From the NCBI RefSeq assembly GCF_025823185.1, contig NZ_JACKVK010000013.1:285150-349149 (forward strand): a DNA stretch of 64,000 bases, written 5' to 3'. Position numbers and translations under genes: made by a program. Numbering within the stretch: position 1 is the first letter of the stretch; each line of letters opens with the position of its first letter. Shown here piece after piece: positions 25,106 through 34,515 of this stretch. This DNA is from Mycobacterium yunnanensis (GTDB lineage Bacteria > Actinomycetota > Actinomycetes > Mycobacteriales > Mycobacteriaceae). The notes under the pieces are model-generated. The model did not search any database and was not told the origin of the DNA. It saw nothing but the letters and a program-made list of their open reading frames with translations.

Positions 25106-25528
25106 TCAGCGGCGCCCGGTGGGACCGGACTTCGGCTGCACCAGCCGGCTGGCGATCCAGTCACCGAGGTTGGCCGAGGAGGTCTGCATCAGACCGGCCG
25201 TCGGCGCGGATTCGGCGATGTCGGAGGGCTTCACGTGGCCGGAGTGCCCGGTCTTGGGGGTCACCACCCACACCACGCCGTCTTCGGCCAGCGGCGTGAT
25301 GGCGTCCATCAAGCGGTCGACCAGGTCGCCGTCGTCGTTGCGCCACCACAGCAGCACCACGTCGATGACGTCTTCGGCGTCCTCGTCGAGCAGCTCGGAA
25401 CCACATGCATCTTCGATGTCGAACCGAATGTCGTCGTCGGTGTCCTCGTCCCAGCCCAGCTCCTGGACGAGTTGATTCTTCTCGATGCCCAGCTTTCGGG
25501 CGTAGTTCGGCGAGTCCGCCGCAACCAC
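25106..25528 (-). CDS. DUF3052 protein (Rv2239c homologue)
   Basis: A 140-residue acidic protein of unknown function and conserved in mycobacteria next to ahpE. The start is a GTG with GAAGGAGG upstream. The protein has an N-terminal KLGIEKNQLVQELGWDED and a central VVLLWWRNDDGDLVDRL. A stretch of acidic residues at about 26-55 is typical of the family. It probably works in the same stress-linked setting as AhpE, inferred from order only. Confidence 0.85.
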   Translation of the reverse strand: MVAADSPNYARKLGIEKNQLVQELGWDEDTDDDIRFDIEDACGSELLDEDAEDVIDVVLLWWRNDDGDLVDRLMDAITPLAEDGVVWVVTPKTGHSGHVKPSDIAESAPTAGLMQTSSANLGDWIASRLVQPKSGPTGRR

Positions 25529-25612
25529 CTGTTCCTCCTTCAGCCGGCGTGTCAGCTTTTACCTATCGTCGCACGCCATCGGCGTTCGCTCGACGCCTGG
25601 CGCACGGAAGCA

Positions 25613-26164
25613 TCAATATGCCGCCGCGCAGGCGGCCCCAGCGGCAGTCTTGGAGTCGTTGAGTCGGCCGATCGCGTCGTTGAACTCGTCGGGTCCGGGG
25701 TTGCCGCTCAGCACCGTCGCGAGCTGTCGCGCGGAGTCCGCCCACGCGTTGAGGACCTTGGTCAGATCCGGTGACAGCGGACCGGACAAACTGCCCGCGA
25801 CCTGGTCGGCACTGCGGTTGAGGGCGTCGACTGCCGGCCCGATCTTGGCCGGTGCGTCGGGTGCGTCGGCGTTGAAGGCGTTCACGTAGTCGTTGACGGC
25901 GTCGATGGCCGCCACGGTGCTCGACGACAGTGCATCGCACGAGCTGTGCACCGCAGCCTTGGTCACCGCCACCTGGTGCTCGGATTCCGACACCGCGACC
26001 GACGACGCCACCGACGCCCGGTAGTCGGGGGCCTCGACGCCGTCGGCGGTGGCGTTGCCGTTGGTGATCGACGTGCAGCCGACGACGACCATCGCCAGCC
26101 CCGCCGAGACCCCGGCGACCAGGCCAATGGCGCGCGCTCGTGCGGCAGCCCGCCAAGTCCTCAC
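25613..26164 (-). CDS. Putative lipoprotein (Rv2240c-like)
   Basis: A 183-residue protein with an N-terminal signal peptide ending in a lipobox-like VVVGC (Cys30), so it is probably lipid-modified and exported. The rest is a helical domain rich in Ala and Ser without catalytic motifs. It lies between the DUF3052 gene and aceE in the position of Rv2240c. The function is unknown. Confidence 0.75.
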   Translation of the reverse strand: MRTWRAAARARAIGLVAGVSAGLAMVVVGCTSITNGNATADGVEAPDYRASVASSVAVSESEHQVAVTKAAVHSSCDALSSSTVAAIDAVNDYVNAFNADAPDAPAKIGPAVDALNRSADQVAGSLSGPLSPDLTKVLNAWADSARQLATVLSGNPGPDEFNDAIGRLNDSKTAAGAACAAAY

Positions 26165-26337
26165 GTCGTCAGACGTTACCGGTTGCTCAGACCCGCCGTC
26201 GGTTCACTCGCTTGCCCAACCCCGCCCGAACATCTACGGCACGATAGGGGCACGATGGACACGTCGCTAGAGATCACGACGAAAATCACGGGTGACGGGG
26301 CCACGAGCTCCCGATCACGTCTACCGAGGAGCTGCAG

Positions 26338-29130
26338 TTGACCACCGAGTTCGCGCGCCAAGACCTGGCCCAAAACTCTGGCACCGCAAGCGAACCCGAC
26401 CGGGTCCGCGTCATTCGCGAGGGTGTCGCCTCGTACTTGCCAGACATCGATCCGGAGGAGACCAGTGAATGGCTGGAATCCTTCGACGATCTACTGGCAC
26501 GGTCCGGACCGGCCCGTGCGCGGTACTTGATGTTGCGCCTACTGGAGCGCTCTGGCGAACAACGGGTCGCCATTCCCGCGCTCACGTCCACCGACTACGT
26601 CAACACGATCCCCACCGAGTTGGAGCCGTGGTTCCCCGGTGACGAGGACGTCGAGCGGCGGTACCGCGCCTGGATCCGGTGGAACGCCGCGATCATGGTG
26701 CACCGCGCCCAGCGTCCCGGAGTCGGTGTGGGCGGCCACATCTCGACCTACGCCTCCTCCGCGGCGCTCTACGAGGTCGGCTTCAACCACTTCTTCCGCG
26801 GCAAGTCCCACCCCGGCGGTGGCGACCAGGTGTTCATTCAGGGCCACGCCTCCCCCGGCATCTACGCCCGCGCGTTCCTCGAGGGCCGGTTGACCGCCGA
26901 CAAGCTCGACGGGTTCCGTCAGGAGCACAGTCACCCCGGCGGCGGCATTCCGTCCTACCCGCACCCTCGGCTCATGCCCGACTTCTGGGAGTTCCCGACG
27001 GTGTCGATGGGCATCGGCCCGATGAACGCCATCTACCAGGCCCGGTTCAACCACTACCTTGCCGACCGCGGCATCAAGGACACCTCCGACCAGCACGTGT
27101 GGGCATTCCTCGGCGACGGCGAGATGGACGAGCCCGAGAGCCGGGGCCTCATTCAGGTCGCCGCCAACGAGGCGCTCGACAACCTGACCTTCGTCGTCAA
27201 CTGCAACCTGCAGCGCCTCGACGGGCCGGTGCGCGGCAACGGCAAGATCGTCCAGGAACTGGAGTCGTTCTTCCGCGGTGCCGGCTGGAACGTCATCAAG
27301 GTGGTGTGGGGCCGCGAGTGGGATGCGTTGCTGCACGCCGACAAGGACGGCGCGCTGGTGAACCTGATGAACACCACGCCCGACGGTGACTACCAGACCT
27401 ACAAGGCCAACGACGGCGCCTACGTCCGCGACCACTTCTTCGGCCGCGACCCCCGCACCAAGGCCCTCGTCGAGCCGATGACCGACCAGGAGATCTGGAA
27501 CCTCAAGCGCGGCGGCCACGACTACCGCAAGGTCTACGCGGCCTACCGGGCGGCCATGGAGCACAAGGGCCAGCCGACGATCATCCTGGCCAAGACCATC
27601 AAGGGCTACACGCTGGGCCATCACTTCGAGGGCCGCAACGCGACCCACCAGATGAAGAAGTTGGCGCTGGACGACCTGAAGGGCTTCCGCGACGCCACCC
27701 GCGTCCCGATCTCCGACGAGGCGCTGGAGAAGGATCCGTACCTGCCGCCGTACTACCACCCCGGTCCCGACGCCCCGGAGATCCGCTACATGCTGGACCG
27801 CCGTCGGACACTCGGCGGGTTCCTGCCCGAGCGGCGCAACAAGACCAAGGCGCTGCCCCTGCCCGGCACCGACGTCTACAAATCGCTGAAGAAGGGGTCG
27901 GGCAAGCAGCCGGTGGCCACCACCATGGCGGTCGTGCGCACGTTCAAGGAGTTGTTGCGCGACAAGGAGATTGGCAAGCGCATCGTGCCGATCATCCCCG
28001 ACGAGGCGCGCACGTTCGGCATGGACTCGTGGTTCCCGAGCCTCAAGATCTACAACCGCAACGGGCAGCTCTACACCTCCGTCGACGCCGAGCTGATGCT
28101 GGCGTATAAGGAGAGCGAGGTCGGTCAGATCCTCCACGAGGGCATCAACGAGGCCGGTTCGACGGCGTCGTTCACCGCTGTCGGCACGTCGTACTCGACG
28201 CACAACGAGCCGATGATTCCGATCTACATCTTCTATTCGATGTTCGGCTTCCAGCGGACTGGCGACGGCCTGTGGGCGGCGACCGACCAGATGGCCCGCG
28301 GCTTCGTCCTGGGTGCAACCGCCGGACGCACCACGCTGACCGGTGAGGGTCTGCAGCACGCCGACGGCCACTCCCTGCTGCTGGCGTCGTCCAACCCGGC
28401 CGTCGTGGCCTACGACCCCGCGTTCGCCTACGAGATCGCCCACATCGTGGAGAGCGGGCTGTCCCGGATGTACGGGGAGAACGCCGAGAACGTCTTCTTC
28501 TACATCACCATCTACAACGAGCCCTACGTCCAGCCGGCGGAACCGGAGAACCTCGACGCCGAGGGCCTCCTCAAGGGCATGTACCGCTACCGGGCGGCCA
28601 AGGAGAAGCGATCGAACGTCGCGCAGATCCTGACGTCCGGGGTGGCGATGCCCGAGGCGCTGCGCGCGGCGGATCTGCTGGCAGCGGATTGGGACGTCGC
28701 GGCCGACGTGTGGTCGGTGACCAGCTGGGGCGAGCTCAACCGCGACGGCGTGGCGGTGGAGAAGGAACGGCTGCGCCACCCGGATCGATCCGGACCGGTC
28801 CCCTACGTCACCAAGGCGCTGGAGTCGACGGCCGGCCCGGTGGTCGCGGTGTCGGACTGGATGCGCGCGGTGCCGGAGCAGATCCGGCCGTGGGTGCCCA
28901 ACACCTACGTCACGCTGGGCACCGACGGCTTCGGGTTCTCCGACACCCGGCCCGCGGCGCGCCGGTACTTCAACACCGACGCCGAGTCGGTCGTGGTGGC
29001 GGTCCTCGAGGCTCTGGCGCGCGACGGCGAGATCGACCCGTCGGTCGCGGTGGCAGCGGCCAAGCAGTACCAGATCGACGACGTGATGGCGGCGCCGGTG
29101 CAGACGTCGGACCCCGGCCCGGGCGCCTGA
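26338..29130 (+). CDS. aceE: Pyruvate dehydrogenase E1 component
   Basis: A 930-residue homodimeric-type E1 that decarboxylates pyruvate with thiamine diphosphate. It feeds acetyl groups to the E2 shared by pyruvate dehydrogenase and the peroxynitrite reductase system. The sequence matches M. tuberculosis AceE (Rv2241) almost throughout, including HISTYASSAALYEVGFNHFF and the ThDP motif GDGEMDE. The start is a rare TTG with GAGGAG 6-9 nt upstream; this is the start that aligns with Rv2241. The gene is followed by a large hairpin and then by mabR. Confidence 0.97.
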   Translation: MTTEFARQDLAQNSGTASEPDRVRVIREGVASYLPDIDPEETSEWLESFDDLLARSGPARARYLMLRLLERSGEQRVAIPALTSTDYVNTIPTELEPWFPGDEDVERRYRAWIRWNAAIMVHRAQRPGVGVGGHISTYASSAALYEVGFNHFFRGKSHPGGGDQVFIQGHASPGIYARAFLEGRLTADKLDGFRQEHSHPGGGIPSYPHPRLMPDFWEFPTVSMGIGPMNAIYQARFNHYLADRGIKDTSDQHVWAFLGDGEMDEPESRGLIQVAANEALDNLTFVVNCNLQRLDGPVRGNGKIVQELESFFRGAGWNVIKVVWGREWDALLHADKDGALVNLMNTTPDGDYQTYKANDGAYVRDHFFGRDPRTKALVEPMTDQEIWNLKRGGHDYRKVYAAYRAAMEHKGQPTIILAKTIKGYTLGHHFEGRNATHQMKKLALDDLKGFRDATRVPISDEALEKDPYLPPYYHPGPDAPEIRYMLDRRRTLGGFLPERRNKTKALPLPGTDVYKSLKKGSGKQPVATTMAVVRTFKELLRDKEIGKRIVPIIPDEARTFGMDSWFPSLKIYNRNGQLYTSVDAELMLAYKESEVGQILHEGINEAGSTASFTAVGTSYSTHNEPMIPIYIFYSMFGFQRTGDGLWAATDQMARGFVLGATAGRTTLTGEGLQHADGHSLLLASSNPAVVAYDPAFAYEIAHIVESGLSRMYGENAENVFFYITIYNEPYVQPAEPENLDAEGLLKGMYRYRAAKEKRSNVAQILTSGVAMPEALRAADLLAADWDVAADVWSVTSWGELNRDGVAVEKERLRHPDRSGPVPYVTKALESTAGPVVAVSDWMRAVPEQIRPWVPNTYVTLGTDGFGFSDTRPAARRYFNTDAESVVVAVLEALARDGEIDPSVAVAAAKQYQIDDVMAAPVQTSDPGPGA

Positions 29131-29146
29131 CCCGCTCCAGCCCGTT

Positions 29147-29200
29147 GGGTGTGCGGCGAGATCGTAGATCGACGCGAGATCGCGATCTCCCCGCACACCC
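29147..29200. terminator. Long hairpin after aceE
   Basis: Two 18-bp arms (GGGTGTGCGG + CGAGATCG and its complement) pair with a single mismatch around an 18-nt loop. It begins 17 bp after the aceE stop and lies before mabR, so it probably limits read-through. There is no T-run, as is common in mycobacteria. Confidence 0.6.
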
Positions 29201-29261
29201 GATGCGGGAGCCGTGCCACCACTTAGAGGTTTCCACCAGTAAACGGGCGTATCTTTTAGGG

Positions 29262-30515
29262 ATGCCGGACAAACCGCTCGCCGACGAGCGTGCCCAGTCG
29301 CTCGAACTCCTGGAGTCGGTGCCCGAGTCGCTCGTCCGCCGCATCAAGCAGTACTCGGGTCGCCTCGCCACCGAGGCGGTTCACGTGATGGGCGAGCGGC
29401 TCACCTTCTTCGTCGACCTCGAGACGTCGCAGCGCGCCAGCGTCCAGCTGGTCGTGCAGACCGCGCTCGTCAACTTCGCCGAGTGGATGCGCGACCCGCG
29501 CGGCGACGTCGGTTACACCGCCGAGGCGTTCGCGCTCGTTCCGCAGGAGCTGACCCGCCGGATCGCCCTGCGGCAGACCGTCGACATGGTCCGGGTGACG
29601 ATGGAGCACTTCGAGGAGGCCGTTCCGCTGCTGGCGCGCAACGACGAGCAGAAGACGGCGTTGACCGTCGGCATCCTGCGCTACAGCCGCAACCTGGCGT
29701 TCGCCGCCGCGTCGGGGTACGCCGACGCGGCGGAGGCACGGGGGGCCTGGGACACCCGGATGGAGGCCGACGTCGTCGACGCGGTCGTCCGGGGGAACAT
29801 CGGACCGCAGTTGCAGTCGCAGGCCGCCGCGCTGAACTGGGACACGACCGCGCCGGCGACCGTGCTCGTCGGGTTTCCGCGGCCGGGCCGTTCGGAGTTC
29901 GCCAGCGAGGACGTCCACGAGATCGTCACCCGCCACGGCCGGGCCGCCCTGTCGGACGTGCACGGCACCTGGCTGGTCGCCATCGTCTCGGGCCACCTGA
30001 CGCCCACCGACAAGTTCCTCGGTGAACTCCTCGGGGTGTTCGCCGACGAGCCGGTGGTCATCGGCCCGTTCGCAGCGTCGTTGGTGGCGGCCCACTACAG
30101 CGCCGCCGAGGCCATCGCCGGCATGAACGCCGTGGCGGGGTGGAGCGGGGCACCGCGACCGGTGTCGGCCCGCGAACTCCTCCCCGAGCGGGCGCTGTTG
30201 GGCGACCCGTCGGCGATCGCCGCACTGGATTCCGACGTGATGCGCCCGCTGGCCGAGGCCGGACCGGCGCTGACGGAAACCCTGGACGCCTACCTCGACT
30301 CCGGGGGCGCGATCGAAGCCTGTGCGCGCAAATTGTTCGTTCATCCAAACACCGTCCGCTACCGGCTCAAACGCATCGCCGACTTCACCGGTCGCGATCC
30401 GATGCTCCCCCGCGACGCCTACGTACTGCGGGTGGCGACCACCGTCGGCCGGCTTGGTCGGCAGACGACGCACGCCAGCGCGGCGAAGGCACCGGTGACC
30501 CACGCCACCCTGTGA
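29262..30515 (+). CDS. mabR: MabR, regulator of the FAS-II operon
   Basis: A protein of 417 residues and homologue of Rv2242 / MabR, the essential regulator of mycolic acid elongation genes. The N-terminal domain (RIKQYSGRLATEAV; RRIALRQTVDMVRVTMEHFEE) is a sensor. The C-terminal PucR-type HTH is readable as GGAIEACARKLFVHPNTVRYRLKRI. It lies directly upstream of fabD on the same strand, separated by a 160-bp promoter region with the MabR-type inverted repeat. The ATG at 29262 follows TTTTAGGG; upstream in-frame residues are not conserved with Rv2242. Confidence 0.93.
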   Translation: MPDKPLADERAQSLELLESVPESLVRRIKQYSGRLATEAVHVMGERLTFFVDLETSQRASVQLVVQTALVNFAEWMRDPRGDVGYTAEAFALVPQELTRRIALRQTVDMVRVTMEHFEEAVPLLARNDEQKTALTVGILRYSRNLAFAAASGYADAAEARGAWDTRMEADVVDAVVRGNIGPQLQSQAAALNWDTTAPATVLVGFPRPGRSEFASEDVHEIVTRHGRAALSDVHGTWLVAIVSGHLTPTDKFLGELLGVFADEPVVIGPFAASLVAAHYSAAEAIAGMNAVAGWSGAPRPVSARELLPERALLGDPSAIAALDSDVMRPLAEAGPALTETLDAYLDSGGAIEACARKLFVHPNTVRYRLKRIADFTGRDPMLPRDAYVLRVATTVGRLGRQTTHASAAKAPVTHATL

Positions 30516-30589
30516 ACTGCGTGTGACGTTGCCTTGGGCACCGGCCTGCCGGTCGCAATCCGGTCTCGTTGACGTCCCATCACATGCAG

Positions 30590-30610
30590 TTTTGTAGGTT
30601 CTCCACAAAA
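30590..30610 (+). promoter_or_regulatory. MabR-type inverted repeat in the fabD promoter
   Basis: TTTTGT and ACAAAA arms are separated by 9 bp. An inverted repeat of this kind is reported for MabR binding before the FAS-II operon. It is 65 bp before the fabD start. The following AT-rich stretch (30611-30645) would hold the promoter. Confidence 0.75.
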
Positions 30611-30675
30611 ACATAAGACTATGTTCATATTCTCTTACACCGCACAGAACCGGTTTCACAGTGTTCTCTTAATCC

Positions 30676-31599
30676 GTGCCCCAAACACCCACGCTTGCGC
30701 TGCTCGCACCCGGACAGGGTTCGCAGACGCCCGGCATGCTCTCGCCGTGGTTGGAACTGCCCGGCGCCGATGAGCGCATCGCGTCGTGGTCCGAGGCAAT
30801 CGGCCTCGACCTGGCGCGGCTCGGCACCACCGCCACCGCCGAGGAGATCACCGACACGGCGGTCACCCAGCCCCTCGTCGTCGCCGCGACCCTGCTGGCG
30901 CACGAAGAACTCCAACGGCGTGCCCTGCTCTCCGGTGCACAGACCGTCGTGGCCGGACACTCGGTCGGCGAGATCGCGGCCTACGCCATCGCCGGGGTGC
31001 TGAACGCCGACGACGCCGTCCGCCTCGCCGCCACCCGCGGATCCGAAATGGCCAAGGCCTGCGCGGTCGAGCCGACCGGCATGGCCGCCGTCCTCGGTGG
31101 CGACGAAGCCGAGGTGCTGGCTCGTCTCGACCAACTCGACCTGGTGCCTGCCAACCGCAACGCCGCCGGGCAAATCGTCGCCGCCGGCGCCATTTCGGCA
31201 CTCGACAAGCTGGTCGAGGATCCGCCTGCCAAGGCCCGCGTGCGCAAGCTCGCGACCGCCGGCGCGTTCCACACCCACTTCATGGCCTCGGCGCTGGACG
31301 GCTACTCCGCCGCCGCCGACGCGGTCACCGCGAACGACCCCACCGCCAGCCTGCTGTCCAATGCCGACGGCCAGCCGGTGACGTCGGCGTCGGACGCCAT
31401 GACCAAGTTGGTCGCCCAGCTCACCCAGCCGGTGCGTTGGGACCTGTGCACCGACACCATCCGCCAGCGCGAGGTGGCCGCCATCGTCGAGTTCCCGCCC
31501 GCGGGGACGTTGGTGGGCATCGCCAAACGAGAACTTCGGGGAATACCGACGTACGCCGTCAAGACCCCCGCAGACCTGGACGGGCTCGCCGAGCTCTAA
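30676..31599 (+). CDS. fabD: Malonyl-CoA:ACP transacylase
   Basis: A 307-residue enzyme that loads malonyl groups on AcpM for FAS-II elongation. It has the GQGSQTPGM oxyanion region near the N-terminus and the catalytic Ser96 in VVAGHSVGE. The family histidine is probably the one in GAFHTHFM. The start is GTG at 30676; no strong Shine-Dalgarno sequence precedes it, so leaderless translation is possible. It is the first gene of the MabR-controlled operon fabD-acpM-kasA-kasB-accD6. Confidence 0.95.
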   Translation: MPQTPTLALLAPGQGSQTPGMLSPWLELPGADERIASWSEAIGLDLARLGTTATAEEITDTAVTQPLVVAATLLAHEELQRRALLSGAQTVVAGHSVGEIAAYAIAGVLNADDAVRLAATRGSEMAKACAVEPTGMAAVLGGDEAEVLARLDQLDLVPANRNAAGQIVAAGAISALDKLVEDPPAKARVRKLATAGAFHTHFMASALDGYSAAADAVTANDPTASLLSNADGQPVTSASDAMTKLVAQLTQPVRWDLCTDTIRQREVAAIVEFPPAGTLVGIAKRELRGIPTYAVKTPADLDGLAEL

Positions 31600-31674
31600 G
31601 CCAGAACGCTCAGGTCGGCAGTCCACCAGGGGGTGCCGACGCACCGAGAAACACACCGAATAGAAGGAGCCATC

Positions 31675-31968
31675 GTGGCCGCCAGCCAGGAAGAAATCAT
31701 CGCCGGTCTCGCCGAGATCATCGAAGAAGTGACCGGCATCGAGCCGTCCGAGGTCACCCCCGAGAAGTCCTTCGTCGACGACCTGGACATCGACTCGCTG
31801 TCGATGGTCGAGATCGCCGTGCAGACCGAGGACAAGTACGGCGTGAAGATCCCCGACGAGGACCTCGCCGGTCTGCGCACCGTCGGTGACGTCGTCGCCT
31901 ACATCCAGAAGCTCGAGGAAGAAAACCCCGAAGCTGCCGCAGCGCTGCGCGACAAGTTCACCTCGTGA
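31675..31968 (+). CDS. acpM: Meromycolate acyl carrier protein
   Basis: A 97-residue acidic ACP that carries the growing meromycolate chain. The phosphopantetheine serine is Ser41 in DLDIDSLS. It has the extended C-terminal tail beyond the usual 80 residues, though shorter than in M. tuberculosis AcpM (115 residues). The start is GTG at 31675 with GAAGGAG upstream. Its stop overlaps the kasA start (GTGA). Confidence 0.96.
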   Translation: MAASQEEIIAGLAEIIEEVTGIEPSEVTPEKSFVDDLDIDSLSMVEIAVQTEDKYGVKIPDEDLAGLRTVGDVVAYIQKLEEENPEAAAALRDKFTS

Positions 31969-33215
31969 CCCGTCCTTCCACTGCTAACGGCGGTTTCCCC
32001 AGCGTGGTGGTGACTGCCGTCGAGGCGACTACTTCTATTGCTCCGGACATCGAGAGCACGTGGAAGGGCTTGCTGGCAGGAGAAAGCGGTATCCGCGTCC
32101 TCGACGACCCGTTCGTCGACAAGTGGGACCTGCAGGTCAAGATCGGCGGGCACCTCGCGGAGCCCCTCGATCCGCTCATGAGCCGCCTCGAACTGCGTCG
32201 CATGTCCTACGTGCAGCGCATGTCGAAGTGGGTCGGCAACCGCCTGTGGGAGTCCGCGGGACGACCCGAGGTCGATCCCGACCGTTTCTCGGTCGTGATC
32301 GGCACCGGGCTGGGTGGCGGCGAGAAGATCGTCGAGACCTATGACGCGATGAACGAGGGCGGGCCCCGCAAGGTGTCCCCGCTTGCCGTTCAGATGATCA
32401 TGCCCAACGGTGCGGCTGCAGTGGTCGGCCTCGAACTCGGCGCCCGCGCCGGCGTCATCACGCCGGTGTCGGCGTGTTCGTCGGGTTCGGAGGCCATCGC
32501 CCACGCGTGGCGCCAAATCGTCATGGGCGACGCGGACTTCGCCGTGTGCGGCGGTGTCGAGGGCATGATCGAGGCGCTGCCCATCGCGGCGTTCTCGATG
32601 ATGCGCGCGATGTCGACCAAGAACGACGACCCCGCGGGTGCGTCGCGACCGTTCGACAAGAATCGCGACGGCTTCGTCTTCGGCGAGGCCGGCGCGATGA
32701 TGATCATCGAAACCGAGGAGCACGCCAAGGCACGCGGCGCCAAGCCGCTGGCCCGGTTGATGGGTGCCGGCATCTCGTCGGACGCCTTCCACATGGTGGC
32801 TCCTGCGGCGGACGGTCTTCGGGCCGGGCACGCGATGAAGCGGGCGATGGAGACGGCGGGCCTCTCGGCGTCGGACATCGGCCACGTCAACGCGCACGCC
32901 ACGTCCACGTCGATCGGTGACGTGGCCGAGGCCAACGCCATCCGCAACGCCGGGGTGCAGGAGGCCGCGGTGTACGCCCCCAAGTCGGCACTGGGCCACT
33001 CCATCGGCGCCGTCGGCGCACTGGAGTCGATCCTGACCGTGTTGGCGCTGCGTGACGGCGTCATCCCGCCGACGCTGAACTACGAGACACCCGACCCCGA
33101 GATCGATCTCGATGTCGTCGCGGGTGAGCCTCGATACGGCGACTACCAGTACGCCATCAACAACTCGTTCGGGTTTGGTGGACACAATGTCGCCCTGGCC
33201 TTCGGGCGCTACTAA
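31965..33215 (+). CDS. kasA: Beta-ketoacyl-ACP synthase KasA
   Basis: A 416-residue condensing enzyme of FAS-II that does the early elongation of meromycolate chains; a target of thiolactomycin. The catalytic cysteine is Cys171 in SACSSGSE. The histidines lie in VNAHATST (near 311) and SALGHSIG (near 345). Length equals that of the M. tuberculosis enzyme. The start GTG overlaps the acpM stop. It is followed 21 bp later by kasB. Confidence 0.97.
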   Translation: MTRPSTANGGFPSVVVTAVEATTSIAPDIESTWKGLLAGESGIRVLDDPFVDKWDLQVKIGGHLAEPLDPLMSRLELRRMSYVQRMSKWVGNRLWESAGRPEVDPDRFSVVIGTGLGGGEKIVETYDAMNEGGPRKVSPLAVQMIMPNGAAAVVGLELGARAGVITPVSACSSGSEAIAHAWRQIVMGDADFAVCGGVEGMIEALPIAAFSMMRAMSTKNDDPAGASRPFDKNRDGFVFGEAGAMMIIETEEHAKARGAKPLARLMGAGISSDAFHMVAPAADGLRAGHAMKRAMETAGLSASDIGHVNAHATSTSIGDVAEANAIRNAGVQEAAVYAPKSALGHSIGAVGALESILTVLALRDGVIPPTLNYETPDPEIDLDVVAGEPRYGDYQYAINNSFGFGGHNVALAFGRY

Positions 33216-33236
33216 GCACCCTGGGCACGGAGAGGA

Positions 33237-34499
33237 TTGGCAGAGTTGACCCGTCATAGCACGGGGAGCGGTCTCCCCAATGTGGTCGTCACCGGATTCG
33301 CGATGACGACTGCCATGGCGACCGACACCGAGGGCACCTGGAAGCGACTGCAGGACGGCGAGAGTGGCATCCGCACGCTGGATGACTACTTCGTCGACCT
33401 GTACGACCTTCCGGTGCGCATCGGCGGGCACCTGCTGGAGGACTTCGAGAGCGAACTCGATCCCGAGGAACTCGACAGGTTGTCCTATCTGCAGAAGATG
33501 GCCGTCGTCGTCGGTCGTCGGGCGTGGGAGAACGCAGGTTCACCCGAGGTCGACGGACGACGGCTGATGGTCTCCATCGGTACCGGCACGGGCAGCATCG
33601 AAGAGCTGCTCTACGCCTATGACGGCATGCGGGACAAGGGCCACTCGGCGGTCGACCCGTTGGCCGTGCAGAAGTACGTGCCCAACTCCCCCGCCGCCGC
33701 GGTCGCCCTCGACCGAGGCGCGAAGGCCGGCGTCATCACCCCGACCTCCGCCTGCGCCTCCGGCAGCGAGGGCGTCGCCAACGCCTGGCGCAATATCGTC
33801 CTCGGCAACGCCGACGTCGCCATCTGCGGCGGCGTCGAGACCCGAATCGAAGCGGTGCCGATCGCCGGATTCGCACAGATGCGAATCGTGTTGTCCACCA
33901 CCAACGACGACCCCGCCGGTGCCTGCAAGCCGTTCGACCAAAACCGCAACGGCTTCGTGTTCGGTGAGGGCGCCGGTCTGATGGTCATCGAGACCGAGGA
34001 GCACGCCAAGGCACGTGGCGCCAACATCGTCGCGCGACTGATGGGTGCCGGGATCACGTCCGACGGCTACCACATCGTGGCCCCGGATCCCACGGGTGAT
34101 CGTGCGGGCCAAGCCATTTCGCGGGCGATCCAGCTGGCCGGCCTGCAACCCGGCGACATCGACCATGTGAACGCCCATGCGACGGGCACCCAAGTGGGTG
34201 ACGTCGCCGAGGGCAAGGCCATCAACAACGCGCTGGGCTCCAACCGCCCCGCGGTCTACGCACCGAAATCGGCGTTGGGCCACTCCGTGGGCGCGACCGG
34301 TGCGGTGGAGTCCATCCTCACCGTGCTGGCCCTGAGGGACGGCGTCATCCCACCCACCCTGAACCTGGACACCCTCGATCCAGAGATCGACCTCGACGTG
34401 GTCGCCGGCGAACCACGCAGGGGCAGTTACGAATACGCAATCAACAACTCATTCGGATTCGGCGGGCACAACGTCGCGATCGCCTTCGGGAAGTACTGA
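33237..34499 (+). CDS. kasB: Beta-ketoacyl-ACP synthase KasB
   Basis: A 420-residue paralogue of KasA that carries out the late elongation steps to full-length mycolates. The catalytic cysteine is Cys173 in SACASGSE, with the histidines in VNAHATGT and SALGHSVG. The start is a TTG with GGAGAGGA directly upstream. It is probably the result of a kasA duplication; the two genes share long identical stretches such as FGFGGHNVA. Confidence 0.96.
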   Translation: MAELTRHSTGSGLPNVVVTGFAMTTAMATDTEGTWKRLQDGESGIRTLDDYFVDLYDLPVRIGGHLLEDFESELDPEELDRLSYLQKMAVVVGRRAWENAGSPEVDGRRLMVSIGTGTGSIEELLYAYDGMRDKGHSAVDPLAVQKYVPNSPAAAVALDRGAKAGVITPTSACASGSEGVANAWRNIVLGNADVAICGGVETRIEAVPIAGFAQMRIVLSTTNDDPAGACKPFDQNRNGFVFGEGAGLMVIETEEHAKARGANIVARLMGAGITSDGYHIVAPDPTGDRAGQAISRAIQLAGLQPGDIDHVNAHATGTQVGDVAEGKAINNALGSNRPAVYAPKSALGHSVGATGAVESILTVLALRDGVIPPTLNLDTLDPEIDLDVVAGEPRRGSYEYAINNSFGFGGHNVAIAFGKY

Positions 34500-34515
34500 G
34501 ACCTAGGAGCACGAG

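Noticed and set aside
26539..29196. An 885-codon open frame antisense to aceE
   Set aside because: It exactly mirrors a highly conserved gene in high-GC DNA, has no ribosome site, and its peptide is rich in Arg, Gly, Val and His as expected for a shadow frame.
29256..30659. A 467-codon minus-strand frame over mabR
   Set aside because: Antisense to mabR with low-complexity Arg/Gly/Val content and no recognisable motif.
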